Shown: positions 23,899 through 36,182, counted from the stretch's first letter. The stretch: DNA of 64,000 bases from DATKZH01 sp964475955 (GCA_964475955.1 CAYYZY010000007.1:19789-83788), one strand, 5' to 3'. Translations and numbers: made by a program. Notes: generated from the letters alone by a model not told the origin.

Positions 23899-25581
23899 CT
23901 ACGGCCGCCGGGAAACGTGCCGGATCGCCCGGCCGTGGAGCCCCTCGGCAAGCTTGCCGTCTTCGAGGGCTGGGCGGCCGGCCACGAACAGGTACTTCAC
24001 ACCGGTCGAATACTGTTGCGGCTCTTCGAACGTGGCCCGATCGAGGAACGTTTCCGGGTCGAACACGAGCACGTCGGCCACCGCGCCGGGTCGGAGGTAG
24101 CCGCGGTCGCTCACGTTGAGGACGTCGGCCGGAAGGCCCGTGGCGCTGCGGATCGCCCGGGCCAACGACACCACCTTCTCCCGCCGGGCGTAGTGGCCGA
24201 TCTTGCGGGGAAACGTGCCGAAGTTGCGAGGGTGGGGCGAGGCGTTTTTTCTGGGCGCCCGGGCGGCGCCGTCCGAAGCGGTCGCGACCCAGGGGACCGT
24301 CATCACGTAGCGAACGTCTTCCTCGCAGAGCGAGAAGTTGACGACCGACGCCCCGCCGTCGCGCTGGATGCGGAGTACCAGGTCGATGATCTCCACGCTC
24401 TCCTCTTCCCCGGTCTCGCGGAGGCTCTTACCGGCCCATTCCGGGTGCTCCTTACACGAGACGATGAGGATCTTCCGCGTCTTCTTCAGTTCCTTGGCGA
24501 TCACGTTGCGCACGGCGTCCTCCAGCGCGGGGTCGGCGTCCATGCGCTGGAAGAGGTTCTGCCGGCCGCCGGGGATCGCGGTGGCCCGCATCAGCGTATC
24601 GACCAGCGACGTGCTCGTGGCGACGTAGGGGTACTGATCGGCGGTGACGCGCACGCCGTCGCGTCGCGCCGCTTCGATCCTGCGCGCGGCCTCGCGGACC
24701 TTCCCCCAGTTGGGCACGCCGCACGTCTTGAAGTGCGAGATATGCACGGGCACCTCGGCCCGGCGCCCGATCTCGATCGCCTCGGCGACCGCTTCGAGGA
24801 GCTTGTCGCCTTCGTCGCGGATGTGGCTCACGTAGAGTCCGCCGTGCGAGGCCACGACCTTGGCCAGCTCCACGAGCTCGTCGGTCTGGGCGAAGATGCC
24901 GGGCACGTAGATCAGGCCGGTCGACATCCCCCAGGCCCCGTCGCGCATGCCGCGGTCGACGAGTTGCTTCATCCGCTCCAATTCGTGCCGCGTGGGCGCA
25001 CGATCCGCGCTTTTCATCACCTTCGCCCGCACGGCCCCGTGAGGCACCAGGTGGATCATGTTCGTGCCGGCGCCGTTCTTGTCCACCTGGCCGAGGAGCT
25101 TGGCGACGTCGACCGGCCCCCCGCCGCAGTTGCCCGTCACCACGGTGGTGCAGCCCTGGGTGAGGTAGTTGAGGTTGCTGCGGGTCTTCTCGTTGACCAG
25201 GGGGCGATCGCTGTGCGTGTGCAGGTCGATCAGCCCCGGGGTGACCACCAGGCCGCGGCAATCGAGGGTCCGCCCCACTCGGCCCTTCTCGAACCGGCCC
25301 ACGGCCGCGAGTCGATCGCCGCGGATGGCCACGTCGCCGGCCACGCCCTCCGAGCCGGTGCCGTCGAAGATCGTGCCGCCGGCAAGGAGCAGGTCGGCGT
25401 CGACCGCCTCGGCGCAGGCGGCGGAGCCGATCGTCGGAAGCCCCGAGGCGAGCCCTACGAGTGCGACGGCAACCGCGAGAAGCAAGGCGGCCCTTCGGAG
25501 TCGACCCGGCGCGGTGCCGAGGTCGCCGTGCGCCGTACCGGCGTTGCCGCGCGCTGTTCGCTCGGTCGGTGGTGATGCCAT
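23899..25581 (-). CDS. N-acyl-D-amino-acid deacylase family amidohydrolase (exported)
   Basis: Predicted metal-dependent hydrolase of N-acyl-D-amino acids or related amides. The 560-residue protein begins with a secretion-type segment (LRRAALLLAVAVALVGLASG). The catalytic domain then has DADLLLAGGTIFDGTGSEG, TPGLIDLHTHSDRPL (metal-binding HTH), VVTGNCGGGPVDVAKLL (catalytic Cys typical of D-aminoacylases), MSTGLIYVPGIFAQTDELVE, VHISHFKTCGVPNWGK (metal His) and VPWVATASDGAARAP (catalytic Asp), ending in ADVLVFDPETF. It is probably periplasmic, where it could recycle D-amino-acid-containing peptides. The substrate is not determinable here. Confidence 0.9.
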   Translation of the reverse strand: MASPPTERTARGNAGTAHGDLGTAPGRLRRAALLLAVAVALVGLASGLPTIGSAACAEAVDADLLLAGGTIFDGTGSEGVAGDVAIRGDRLAAVGRFEKGRVGRTLDCRGLVVTPGLIDLHTHSDRPLVNEKTRSNLNYLTQGCTTVVTGNCGGGPVDVAKLLGQVDKNGAGTNMIHLVPHGAVRAKVMKSADRAPTRHELERMKQLVDRGMRDGAWGMSTGLIYVPGIFAQTDELVELAKVVASHGGLYVSHIRDEGDKLLEAVAEAIEIGRRAEVPVHISHFKTCGVPNWGKVREAARRIEAARRDGVRVTADQYPYVATSTSLVDTLMRATAIPGGRQNLFQRMDADPALEDAVRNVIAKELKKTRKILIVSCKEHPEWAGKSLRETGEEESVEIIDLVLRIQRDGGASVVNFSLCEEDVRYVMTVPWVATASDGAARAPRKNASPHPRNFGTFPRKIGHYARREKVVSLARAIRSATGLPADVLNVSDRGYLRPGAVADVLVFDPETFLDRATFEEPQQYSTGVKYLFVAGRPALEDGKLAEGLHGRAIRHVSRRP

Positions 25582-25728
25582 GGTTTCCCCTCCGCTTCGG
25601 ATGGGTGCGGCCGTCGGTGTGCCCGGGGGCGCGCACGGGGCTCGGATCGTCTGCGCGTCCCATTATGTCCCCGGCGCGAGCGGATGGGAAGCGAGAGGGG
25701 AGATGAAGCGAGGGCCCGCCCCGTTGCC

Positions 25729-26736
25729 TCACTCGCGAGGGCAGCAGTCGGGCGGGCAGACGTCGTGGCTCGGGCCGTGGTCGCCGAGGGCCAGGCGCGT
25801 CGGGTGGTCCTGCATCCGTTCGAGCATCAGTTCCCGGACCATGCGCGCGAAGCGGGGATGGGCCCCCACCGGGGCGGCGCGGACCATGTTCACCCCGAGT
25901 TCTTCGCACAACTCGGCCGCCTCGACGTCGAGATCGTAGATGATCTCCATGTTCTCATAGAGGAACCCGATCGGCGCCAGCACCACGTCGTACGCCTCGG
26001 CACGGCCGGCCAGCCCGCGGAGATGGTCCGTCACGCTCGGCTCCAGCCACGGCTGCGAGGGCGGGCCGCTGCGGCTCTGGAAGACGAGCTCCCATTCGGG
26101 CCGCTCCACGCGCTCGGCGACCAGGCGGCACGCCTCGCGCAACTGCGACTCGTACGCGCACTTCGCGGCCGTCGCCGTGGGGATGCTGTGCGCGGTGAAA
26201 AGCAGCCGGGCGTCGTCGCGGCGCTCGGCCGGCACTTCGTCGAGGGCGGCCTCGACGTGCTCGCACATCGGCTCGATGAAGCCGGGGTGGTTGTAGAACA
26301 GGCGGAGCTTGTCGATCTGCGGGGCTTCGTCACCCAGCGCCTCGCACGCCCGCTCGATCGCCTCGAGGTACTGCCGGCAACCGTAGTAGGAAGCGTACGC
26401 CGAGGTGACGAAGGCCAGCGCGCGGCGGACGCCGTCGGAGGCCATCTGCTCCACCGCGTCGGCCAGCATGGGGTGCCAGTAGCGATTACCCCAGTACACG
26501 GGAAGCGGCGGCCCGTGCGCGTTCAGCTCGGTCACCACGGCCGCCAGCAGGGCGCGGTTCTGGGCGTTGGCCGGACTGGCGCCCCCAAACCGGTCGTAGT
26601 GCCCCGCCACCTCCAGGAGGCGCTCCCGGGGGACGCGCGTCCCCTGGAGGACGTTTTCCAGGAACGGGAGGACGTCTTCCGGCTTCTCCGGCGCCCCGAA
26701 AGAGACCAACAGCAGGGCGTCGTAGGGCAGCTTCAC
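25729..26736 (-). CDS. hemH: Ferrochelatase (possibly coproporphyrin III type)
   Basis: Inserts Fe2+ into a porphyrin in the last stages of heme synthesis. The 335-residue protein has LLLVSFGAPEKPEDVLPFLE, FGGASPANAQNR, LLFTAHSIPTATAAKCAYES (catalytic His) and APIGFLYENMEIIYDLDVEA (the acidic Glu of the ferrochelatase signature). Cys residues in YYGCRQYLEA and the C-terminal DVCPPDCCPRE match the four-Cys pattern of [2Fe-2S] ferrochelatases known from actinobacteria. The N-terminal SFGAPE..DV.PFLENV also resembles actinobacterial coproheme ferrochelatases (CpfC), so the coproporphyrin-dependent pathway is possible. It lies 94 bases downstream of a tRNA-Glu gene on the same strand. Confidence 0.93.
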   Translation of the reverse strand: MKLPYDALLLVSFGAPEKPEDVLPFLENVLQGTRVPRERLLEVAGHYDRFGGASPANAQNRALLAAVVTELNAHGPPLPVYWGNRYWHPMLADAVEQMASDGVRRALAFVTSAYASYYGCRQYLEAIERACEALGDEAPQIDKLRLFYNHPGFIEPMCEHVEAALDEVPAERRDDARLLFTAHSIPTATAAKCAYESQLREACRLVAERVERPEWELVFQSRSGPPSQPWLEPSVTDHLRGLAGRAEAYDVVLAPIGFLYENMEIIYDLDVEAAELCEELGVNMVRAAPVGAHPRFARMVRELMLERMQDHPTRLALGDHGPSHDVCPPDCCPRE

Positions 26737-26830
26737 GGTGTCCGACCGAAGTTTCGAGCCCGGGAGATGTGCGGGTAGGCGCCGCGTCGCACTACGGCCA
26801 GCGCGACGCGCAGGATGCCTTGGGAGAAAG

Positions 26831-26904
26831 TGACCCCGACGGGATTTGAACCCGTGTCGCAGGCTTGAAAGGCCTGTGTCCTAACCTGGCTAGACGACGG
26901 GGCC
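26831..26904 (-). tRNA. tRNA-Glu (anticodon UUC)
   Basis: 74-base tRNA. The 7-base acceptor stem is GGCCCCG/CGGGGTC with one G-U pair, the D arm contains CGTCTAGCCAGGTTAGGAC, the anticodon stem-loop is CAGGC-CTTTCAA-GCCTG with anticodon TTC (26867-26869), and the T arm is ACGGG-TTCAAAT-CCCGT. No CCA is encoded. The promoter at 26939-26968 precedes it and hemH follows 94 bases after its end. Confidence 0.96.
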
Positions 26905-27401
26905 GGGCGCTCGATCCGGGAATCGAGTCGAATCATTCTATATAGCGGCCACCGGACGGGTGCGTCAAGGGGGGCGCGTCCCCGAAAGCGGGGGCCCCAC
27001 GGCCGACACCGACCGAGTGGCCGAGGGACAGATGGCCACGAAAAGCGAGAGAGGGCGCGAAAAGGCGGCCAGCAGCGCAGGCTTTGGCGCATGGTGACGG
27101 TCTATTGTGACGGCGCTTGACCGCCGCTACCCCCTGTCCTGACGACGCTTGACGCCCACGATCGTGACACTTGGGCGAACGCGGGTACCTCGCACGAGGC
27201 GCTCGGCGTTCGCGCCGGCCCGTTGCAGCCTCGGCGCCGCTTCTCCAGGCGGTCCGCCCAACCCCGGAAGACGGCGGCTTTCGCTTGCTCCTCGGCGTCG
27301 CGGCTCCTACACTCGCACTTGGCTCGCGGCCCTGCGCCCGGGCCCGTTTGGCCGCTTGCCGCCGACCTCGTCCGCACCCGCATCGAAGAGGAGCGTTTCC
27401 C
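26905..27401. other. Intergenic region between tRNA-Glu and the FG-GAP gene
   Basis: 497 bases between two divergent genes. It holds the tRNA promoter at 26939-26968. The rest is GC-rich and crossed only by short frames that lack motifs; no further RNA gene or terminator is evident. Confidence 0.5.
26939..26968 (-). promoter_or_regulatory. Promoter of tRNA-Glu (and possibly hemH)
   Basis: Minus strand TTGACG (26963-26968), 18-base spacer, TATATA (26939-26944). The start of transcription would be near 26931, about 27 bases before the mature tRNA 5' end. This is one of the better promoter matches in the window. Confidence 0.65.
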
Positions 27402-28745
27402 ATGAGAACTGCCATCGGTTCCCTCGTGTTCCTTGTGGCTTTCGCCCCAGTCACGGGCGCGGCGGGCGAGCCGATCTTCATGCCCGTCAAGATCGACGGG
27501 CCAAAGCACGACCCGGCCAACCACAGCTACTGGTACGGCCCGTTCTGCGAGTGTGCGTCGGCGGCCGACTTCGACGGCGACGGCGACGTCGACCTGGCCT
27601 CGGGCCGCAACTGGTACGAAGCGCCGGAGTGGACCAAGCACGAGAATTTCCGCGACGGCGCCGAGACGAACGGCCCCGAGACCGACGACAACAGCGAGTT
27701 CGCCATGGACGTCAACCGCGACGGCCGGCCCGACGTGGTCAGCTCCGGCTGGATGCGAATGAAGGGCGCCTTCTGGTACGAGAACCCGGGCCCCGAGGGG
27801 CTCAAGTCGGGCGCCAAATGGAAGGCGACGCGCATCCACTCCGCCTTGAACATGGAGGGCGTCATCCACGGCGACGTCGACGGCGACGGCGACGACGATA
27901 TTCTCTGCAATCACTGGGCCCCGGTCGAAGGGCAGGGCATGACCTGGATCGAACACATCGACGAGGAGCCGTGGCTCGTCGAGCACGTGGTGGGCACCGA
28001 GGGGGAAAACCACGGCAACGGGCTCGGGGATATCAACGGCGACGGGCGGGTCGACATCGTCACGCCCAAGGGCTGGTACGAGCAGCCGGCCCGGGCGACC
28101 GACGGCCCGTGGCCCTTCCACGCCGACTACCTGGTCCACCGCGTGGGCGAGCCGGAGAAGTACATCCCGGCTTCGCACCCGATGCTCGTGCACGACGTCG
28201 ACGAGGACGGCCTGAACGACATCATCGTCGGCGCATCGCACGAGTACGGGCTGGCCTGGCTCCAGCAGCGGCTCGGCGCCGACGGCCAGCGCCGGTTCGT
28301 CACCCACTGGGTGGAGACCGACTTCGGCCAGTTCCACACGATGGCCCTGGGCGACCTGAACGGCGACGGCAAGAGCGACCTGGTGACCGGCAAGCGCCTG
28401 TTCGCCCACCACGGCCGCGACACGAGCTGCTACGAGCCGCTTTTCGCTTTCTGGTACGACCTGGCGGGCGGGCGGTTCGAGCGGCACGTGCTCTCGTTCA
28501 ATCACCTGTCGTGGATCCCGGGCGAGAAGAACCACAACCCGCCGCCCAACGGGGCCATCGCCGTGGGCATGAAGGTGCTCGTGGTCGACATGGACGGCGA
28601 CGGCGACAACGACGTCGTCGCCCCAAGCAAGTCGGGTCTCTACGTCTTCTACAACACGGCCACCGCCCCCCTCCCCAAGCCAAAGCACCGCCTCACGCCG
28701 GAGTCGGAATATCCAACCTGGGTCCCCTGGTACCAGCGGCCCTAA
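27402..28745 (+). CDS. Secreted FG-GAP/VCBS repeat protein (seven repeats)
   Basis: 447-residue exported protein. The signal peptide is MRTAIGSLVFLVAFAPVTGA followed by AGEP. The mature part contains seven calcium-binding FG-GAP-type loops: DFDGDGDVDLAS, DVNRDGRPDVVS, DVDGDGDDDILC, DINGDGRVDIVT, DVDEDGLNDIIV, DLNGDGKSDLVT and DMDGDGDNDVVA. Seven repeats fit a single seven-bladed beta-propeller. Aromatic-rich segments such as NWYEAPEWTKHENF and GWYEQPARATDGPW suggest carbohydrate contact. Planctomycetes carry many such proteins; enzymatic activity is not evident. The ATG at 27402 was chosen for the signal peptide. Confidence 0.88.
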   Translation: MRTAIGSLVFLVAFAPVTGAAGEPIFMPVKIDGPKHDPANHSYWYGPFCECASAADFDGDGDVDLASGRNWYEAPEWTKHENFRDGAETNGPETDDNSEFAMDVNRDGRPDVVSSGWMRMKGAFWYENPGPEGLKSGAKWKATRIHSALNMEGVIHGDVDGDGDDDILCNHWAPVEGQGMTWIEHIDEEPWLVEHVVGTEGENHGNGLGDINGDGRVDIVTPKGWYEQPARATDGPWPFHADYLVHRVGEPEKYIPASHPMLVHDVDEDGLNDIIVGASHEYGLAWLQQRLGADGQRRFVTHWVETDFGQFHTMALGDLNGDGKSDLVTGKRLFAHHGRDTSCYEPLFAFWYDLAGGRFERHVLSFNHLSWIPGEKNHNPPPNGAIAVGMKVLVVDMDGDGDNDVVAPSKSGLYVFYNTATAPLPKPKHRLTPESEYPTWVPWYQRP

Positions 28746-28837
28746 GAAAGGTGCCAGGTGCCAGGCGCGCAGGGTGATTCAGGTTCCCGGGCGGTCCGGG
28801 CTGATGGCTGGCCGCTGATAGCTGACGGCCGGTTGCC

Positions 28838-31699
<2,862 letters not shown>

Positions 31700-31873
31700 G
31701 CGCTTCCCTGGCGACGCGCGCCCAATAAGTGGAAACCATTCAGAATAGCAGAGCGTGGGAAAAGCGACAAGGACCGCCTGCCCTGCCCCGAAAGACGAGC
31801 CGTGGCCTGAACGACGAAGAGTCTGCCCCCAGACAGCCCGCCACGCCGTTCGCCCGCTCGGAACACGGGCGGG

Positions 31874-32293
31874 TCACTCCTCGGGCGGTCTTCGGCGGAG
31901 GTGCTTTTTGTGGGAGCGCTTCCGTTTCTCGTCCAGGCGGCGGCGAACCGACGCGCGTGTGGGCCGGGTGGCTTTGCGCCGCTTGGGAGCCACGGCGGCC
32001 TCGGCGAGCATCTCGCGGAGCTTCTCCAGGCAGTCGGCCACGTTGCGCCCGGCGTCGCGGAATCGCTGGCTGGTGATCACCAGGTCGCCCTCGGCGTTCA
32101 CCCGGCGCCCGTGCTTGGCCAGAAAACGGCGGCGCACCGCCTCCGGAAGACTGGGGCTTTCGCGCACGGCCCAACGCAACGTGGCCTTGGTGTTGACCTT
32201 GTTGACGTTCTGCCCCCCCGGCCCGGAGCTGCGGGCGAACGAGAATCGGAACTCCCTGAGCGGTATCTTCAGGCGTGCGTTGACGACCAACAT
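31874..32293 (-). CDS. arfB: Alternative ribosome-rescue factor ArfB (YaeJ/ICT1-like peptidyl-tRNA hydrolase)
   Basis: Releases peptides from stalled ribosomes. The 139-residue protein carries FARSSGPGGQNVNKVNTKAT with the catalytic GGQ, and ends with the long basic tail (KRKRSHKKHLRRRPPEE) that ArfB inserts into the empty mRNA channel. It lacks the codon-recognition domains of class I release factors, and its length matches the family. The ATG at 32293 begins MLVVNARLKIPLREFRFSFA, which fits. Confidence 0.94.
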   Translation of the reverse strand: MLVVNARLKIPLREFRFSFARSSGPGGQNVNKVNTKATLRWAVRESPSLPEAVRRRFLAKHGRRVNAEGDLVITSQRFRDAGRNVADCLEKLREMLAEAAVAPKRRKATRPTRASVRRRLDEKRKRSHKKHLRRRPPEE

Positions 32294-32434
32294 CGGCTGG
32301 CGACTGACTTTTGGAATTGCGCCCCCCGGGAGCAGGCAACCTTGCTTTGAGCAGAACCGGCGGCCCTCGGCCGGGAACCGGGAACCGGTGGCCCCTTGTT
32401 GCGCGACGGTCTCACGCGGGCTTGCCCGACGTTC

Positions 32435-33247
32435 TCACCCGGAGGCGCCGAGCAATTCGTGGTACGCTTGCTTGGCGTGCTCCAGCAGCGCGTGGTAGTC
32501 GATCGTCTCGATCGCTTCGCCGAGCAGCTCGACGTCGTAGAAACCGTCGTATCCGGCCGCGGCCAAGGCGCCTACGATCTCAGCGAGCGGGATCGTCCCC
32601 TCTCCCAGCCGACAGCGGTTTTGCTCGCCGGTGGGTGGCTCTCGGGCGTCGCCCAACTGGACCAGGGCAACGTGCCGGGCGAGCTCGGGGATGCGATCGA
32701 TGATCTGCCGGTCTTGCCCGAGGTGGTAGGTGTCGAACACGATCTTGACCTGGTCGCTGCCGACCGTCCCGAGCAGTTCCAGGACCTGGTCGACGTCGGT
32801 CAGGAACGTGAACTCCGTGGCACAGCCCGGGTGCATCGGCTCGATGGCCAGCACCACGCCCAGCTCGGCGGCCAGCGGGACCAGCTCCGACAGGGCATCC
32901 TTGATCAGGCGCCGGGCGTGGTTGAACGTATGGCCCGACCGGGCGCCGCTGTAGACCACCAGCGCCCCCGTGCCGAGTGCGTGGGCGGTGCGTAGGGCAT
33001 CGGCGGCGTCGTCGACGCTGGCGCGGAACGACCGGCCGTCGCTGCCGGTGAAGCCGCCGGCCCAGAACAGATGCGAGGGTTGGAGGCCCTTTTCGGCGAG
33101 CAGCTCGATCGCCTTGGCCTCGCCGCAGTCGGAGAGCTTCTGCCGCCACACGCCGATGGCCCCGATTCCGGCGTCGGCGTAGTTCACCACGTCTTCCTCG
33201 AACGACCAGCGGAAGGTCGTCGTCTCGTTCACCGACAATTGGGCCAT
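32435..33247 (-). CDS. Sugar-phosphate isomerase/epimerase-like TIM-barrel protein
   Basis: 270-residue cytoplasmic protein of the xylose-isomerase-like TIM-barrel family (AP_endonuc_2 type). Metal and substrate positions are suggested by LAIEPMHPGCATEFTFL (Glu), IVFDTYHLGQDRQI (Asp, His), HVALVQLGDARE and GYDGFYDVELLGEAI (Glu). The ATG at 33247 follows an AAGGAG ribosome-binding site; upstream codons are not family-like. Substrate is unknown, possibly a keto-sugar or inositol derivative. It stands between arfB and a divergent permease gene. Confidence 0.88.
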   Translation of the reverse strand: MAQLSVNETTTFRWSFEEDVVNYADAGIGAIGVWRQKLSDCGEAKAIELLAEKGLQPSHLFWAGGFTGSDGRSFRASVDDAADALRTAHALGTGALVVYSGARSGHTFNHARRLIKDALSELVPLAAELGVVLAIEPMHPGCATEFTFLTDVDQVLELLGTVGSDQVKIVFDTYHLGQDRQIIDRIPELARHVALVQLGDAREPPTGEQNRCRLGEGTIPLAEIVGALAAAGYDGFYDVELLGEAIETIDYHALLEHAKQAYHELLGASG

Positions 33248-33451
33248 CCGTGCTCGCTCCTTGGACGTGCCGTGGCCAGGGCGGCCCACCCTTTTGGGGA
33301 AGTTCCGTCCGTAACTCCTCACGGGTAGTATGGATGATTCCCGCCACGCTGTAAAGCGGTGCCGGCCGGCCGGCGGTGGCGAACTGGTCCGGGAACTGGC
33401 CTTGACGGCCCCGCCCGGCGTGGCGAGACTTGCGCGCCCCGCTTTCTTGGC

Positions 33452-34669
33452 ATGGCGACCTCAACGATGCGCATCTTCACGCGATACGTCCTGGCCGAGC
33501 TGAGCAAGGTGTTCCTCCTCTCGCTGACCGCGCTGACCGGGATGTTCTCGATCATCCTCGTCGTCGAGAAGGCCCTCGACAAGGGCCTCCCGCCCGGCCA
33601 ACTCGTTCGGCTTGTGCCCTACATCCTGCCCGAAGCCCTCGTCTTCGCGGTGCCGGTCACGCTCCTTCTGGCCACCACGAGCGTCTATTCGCGGATTTCG
33701 GGCTCCAACGAGGTGGTGGCGATCAAGTCGCTGGGGCTTTCGCCGATGGTGATCGTCTGGCCGACGTTGATCGTGGCGTTCCTGGTCAGCCTGGGCACCG
33801 TCGTGCTCTACGACGTGGCCGTTTCGTGGGGCCGGGCGGGCGTGCAGCGCGTGGTCGTCGAGGCCCTGGAGGAGATCGCCTACGGCATGCTGCGCAACCA
33901 GCGGCAGTTCAGCCATCCGCGCTTCGACATCAACGTGATCGAAGTCCGGGACGACCCGATCGCCGGCCCGACGCTGATCGGCCCCACCCTGACGCTCAAG
34001 TCGCGGGGCGGGGCCCCGCCGAGCACCGTCACGGCCGAAAGGGCCGTCTTGCGGACCGCGCCCGAGAAAAACGTGCTGCGCATCGAACTCGAAAACGGCA
34101 CCGTCTTACTCGAGGGGGGGATTGAGGGCAGCTTCCCCGGTCGCGAGGTGTACGAGATCGCCCTGGGGGACCCGACCGACGACGACGTCACCTCGAAATC
34201 GCCCTCCTCGCTTCCCATGCGCGTCATTCCCGACGAGAAGACGCGACAAAAAACCGAGATCGAACGCTTTCAGCAGCAACTCGCCGGCCGGGCCGCCTAC
34301 CAGATGCTCAGCGGCGAATTCGACGCCCTGCTCGGCTCCGAATGGCAAACCCACGCCCGAAGCCTGAAGAACATGCGGTCGAGGCTCCACCGCTTGCGAA
34401 CCGAACCCTACCGGCGCTGGTCGGCCGGGTTTAGCTGCCTCGCGTTCGTCTTGGTCGGCGCCCCCATGGCCATCCGATTGCGCAACCGCGACTTCCTGAC
34501 CAGCTTCTTCCTCTGCTTCTCCCCAATCCTGGTCGTCTATTACCCCGCCCTGGTGTACACCGTCGATGCCTCCAAGGGCGGCGATTGCCACCCCATCGCC
34601 GTATGGACCGGCAACCTGATCCTCGTCGCCTGGGCGGCGTACCTGTTCCGCAAAGTGCGTCGGTACTGA
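33452..34669 (+). CDS. LptF/LptG-family permease
   Basis: Predicted membrane component of the LPS export ABC transporter (LptB2FG) or a relative. The 405-residue protein has about six membrane helices: three early (FLLSLTALTGMFSIILVV; LPEALVFAVPVTLLLATTSV; WPTLIVAFLVSLGTVVLYDV) and three late (FSCLAFVLVGAPMAIRL; TSFFLCFSPILVVYYPALVY; VWTGNLILVAWAAYLF), separated by a large soluble domain. MRIFTRYVLAELSKVF and SVYSRISGSNEVVAIKSLGL are typical of the family. The start could be 33452 or 33467. No Lpt partner lies adjacent, but lpxK and the heptosyltransferase in the window fit LPS export. Confidence 0.85.
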   Translation: MATSTMRIFTRYVLAELSKVFLLSLTALTGMFSIILVVEKALDKGLPPGQLVRLVPYILPEALVFAVPVTLLLATTSVYSRISGSNEVVAIKSLGLSPMVIVWPTLIVAFLVSLGTVVLYDVAVSWGRAGVQRVVVEALEEIAYGMLRNQRQFSHPRFDINVIEVRDDPIAGPTLIGPTLTLKSRGGAPPSTVTAERAVLRTAPEKNVLRIELENGTVLLEGGIEGSFPGREVYEIALGDPTDDDVTSKSPSSLPMRVIPDEKTRQKTEIERFQQQLAGRAAYQMLSGEFDALLGSEWQTHARSLKNMRSRLHRLRTEPYRRWSAGFSCLAFVLVGAPMAIRLRNRDFLTSFFLCFSPILVVYYPALVYTVDASKGGDCHPIAVWTGNLILVAWAAYLFRKVRRY

Positions 34670-34751
34670 GCCTCAGTGCGATCTCGCGTGCGCGCCGAGT
34701 GGGGCGGTTCGGGTACGGTCAGACGCGCCAACCGTGAGCTGGTCGCCGCGG

Positions 34752-36005
34752 TTATCGGGGCGCGACGCCTTGCGAGCCAACCGGAGCCGCCTCGTCACGC
34801 CCGGCTTCCCGCGCGGGCTGCTCCTTCTCGGCTTCTGCGTCGGCCTCTTCGGCCCTTTCCGGCTCCTCGTCCGCTTCCTCCTGCCCGTCAATCTCGTCGG
34901 CGACCGGCTGGGAGGCGAGGTCCCACGCGACCAGCCAACGTCGGCTCACCGGCACGAGATCGAAATCCGCGTCGAGCCGTTCCTCGAAGTCCGACATGTG
35001 CCCGGCGCCGTAAAAGACGGCCAGCTTCTGCTTGCCCGCGTCGATCTGCTCGCGCAGCACCTCGAGCGCCACCTTGTTTCGCTCCGAGATGAGGGTGGAT
35101 CCGTCGGGCCCCTCGATGGCCCCCAGGGCCCCCTCCATGTCCTGGAACTGCTCGGCCAAGACGCGTTTGAGCGCCAGGGCCCGGTCCTTGTTGAACAGCG
35201 CCAGGAGCAGGCGCAGATCGCCCGAGCCGGAACCGTCGCGCCCCTGGCGGGCCATGGCGTGGCCCAGCATTCGGAAGAAGATCTGGATCACGCTCTCGCC
35301 GCGACGCCGCATCGACTCGGCGAACTGGTCCGGCGACATGTCGGCGTGGACCAGGTTGTCGCGTGTGTAGTCGATTCCCTCTAACTGGAACTCGAGTTCC
35401 ATTACGCCGGTCATGGCGTTCTGCACCATCGACACGGGGCTCCCGCTGGGGCGCACGCCCCCCTTCGGGATGCGGGTGCCTTCCGGGGCCACCAACTCGA
35501 AGAGGACCGCGTCGTAGGTGGCGAACAGGCGGTTCAGCTCGTCGTAATAGGCCTCCTCGGCCACGTGGACGGCGGAAATCAAGTCGACCGTGGGGCCGGC
35601 CTTGGCTCGGTCCTTCGGCGCGCAGCGGACGAGCGCCGACTGGAGCGCCACGTGCTCTCCGTCGTCACCGCGGAACAGGCGAAGGAAGCGACCTTCTTCC
35701 TCCTTTTCTTTCTGCTTTTGTTCCTTCGCTTCGCCGGGCGACTCGCCGGCCTTCGCTTCGGCTGAATCACCGGCGCCCGCCTCGGGCGACGGCTGCTCCG
35801 CGTCGCCCTGCGCCTCGCTCGGCGTTGCCCGGGGTCGGACCGGTGCAACTTGCGGGGCGCTGGTCGTCGCGTCCGGCTCCGCCTGGACCGATCGCTGCGG
35901 GCGCCGCTGCGGCGTTTGGGCGTCGACGAACGTTGCGCAGAAGAGCAGCGTCACCAAAGTGATCGAGACGGGCAACATGGCCTCGAGGCGTCGCATGGCA
36001 ATCAT
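34752..36005 (-). CDS. Exported TraB/GumN (TIKI-like) family protein
   Basis: 417-residue protein with an N-terminal signal peptide (MIAMRRLEAMLPVSITLVTL then LFCATFVDAQT) and a Pro/Ala/Glu-rich low-complexity segment to about residue 105. The conserved domain begins TVDLISAVHVAEEAYYDELN and ends KLAVFYGAGHMSDFEERLDA; the paired His residues in SAVHVAE and GAGHM are the metal-site positions of the TraB/Tiki erythromycin-esterase-like fold. The C-terminal 40 residues are Glu/Ala-rich. Tiki proteins are metalloproteases, but activity here is inference. The ATG at 36005 was chosen for the signal peptide; a promoter at 36183-36211 precedes it. Confidence 0.82.
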   Translation of the reverse strand: MIAMRRLEAMLPVSITLVTLLFCATFVDAQTPQRRPQRSVQAEPDATTSAPQVAPVRPRATPSEAQGDAEQPSPEAGAGDSAEAKAGESPGEAKEQKQKEKEEEGRFLRLFRGDDGEHVALQSALVRCAPKDRAKAGPTVDLISAVHVAEEAYYDELNRLFATYDAVLFELVAPEGTRIPKGGVRPSGSPVSMVQNAMTGVMELEFQLEGIDYTRDNLVHADMSPDQFAESMRRRGESVIQIFFRMLGHAMARQGRDGSGSGDLRLLLALFNKDRALALKRVLAEQFQDMEGALGAIEGPDGSTLISERNKVALEVLREQIDAGKQKLAVFYGAGHMSDFEERLDADFDLVPVSRRWLVAWDLASQPVADEIDGQEEADEEPERAEEADAEAEKEQPAREAGRDEAAPVGSQGVAPR

Positions 36006-36182
36006 CCGTTGAGAGGGGCGTGGGAGAAGCTCGCGCGCGGCGGCGGCGAGCCATATAGGGGGCATAAAACCCGTCCGTCTTCGGTGGAAAGAGCGAGTCG
36101 CGGCGCCGGGAGCCAGGGCAGGTCCGGCGGGCGACGCGGGTCGGGGCCGCGGCGCGCGACGAGTCGGGCGGCCCCTTGGGCA

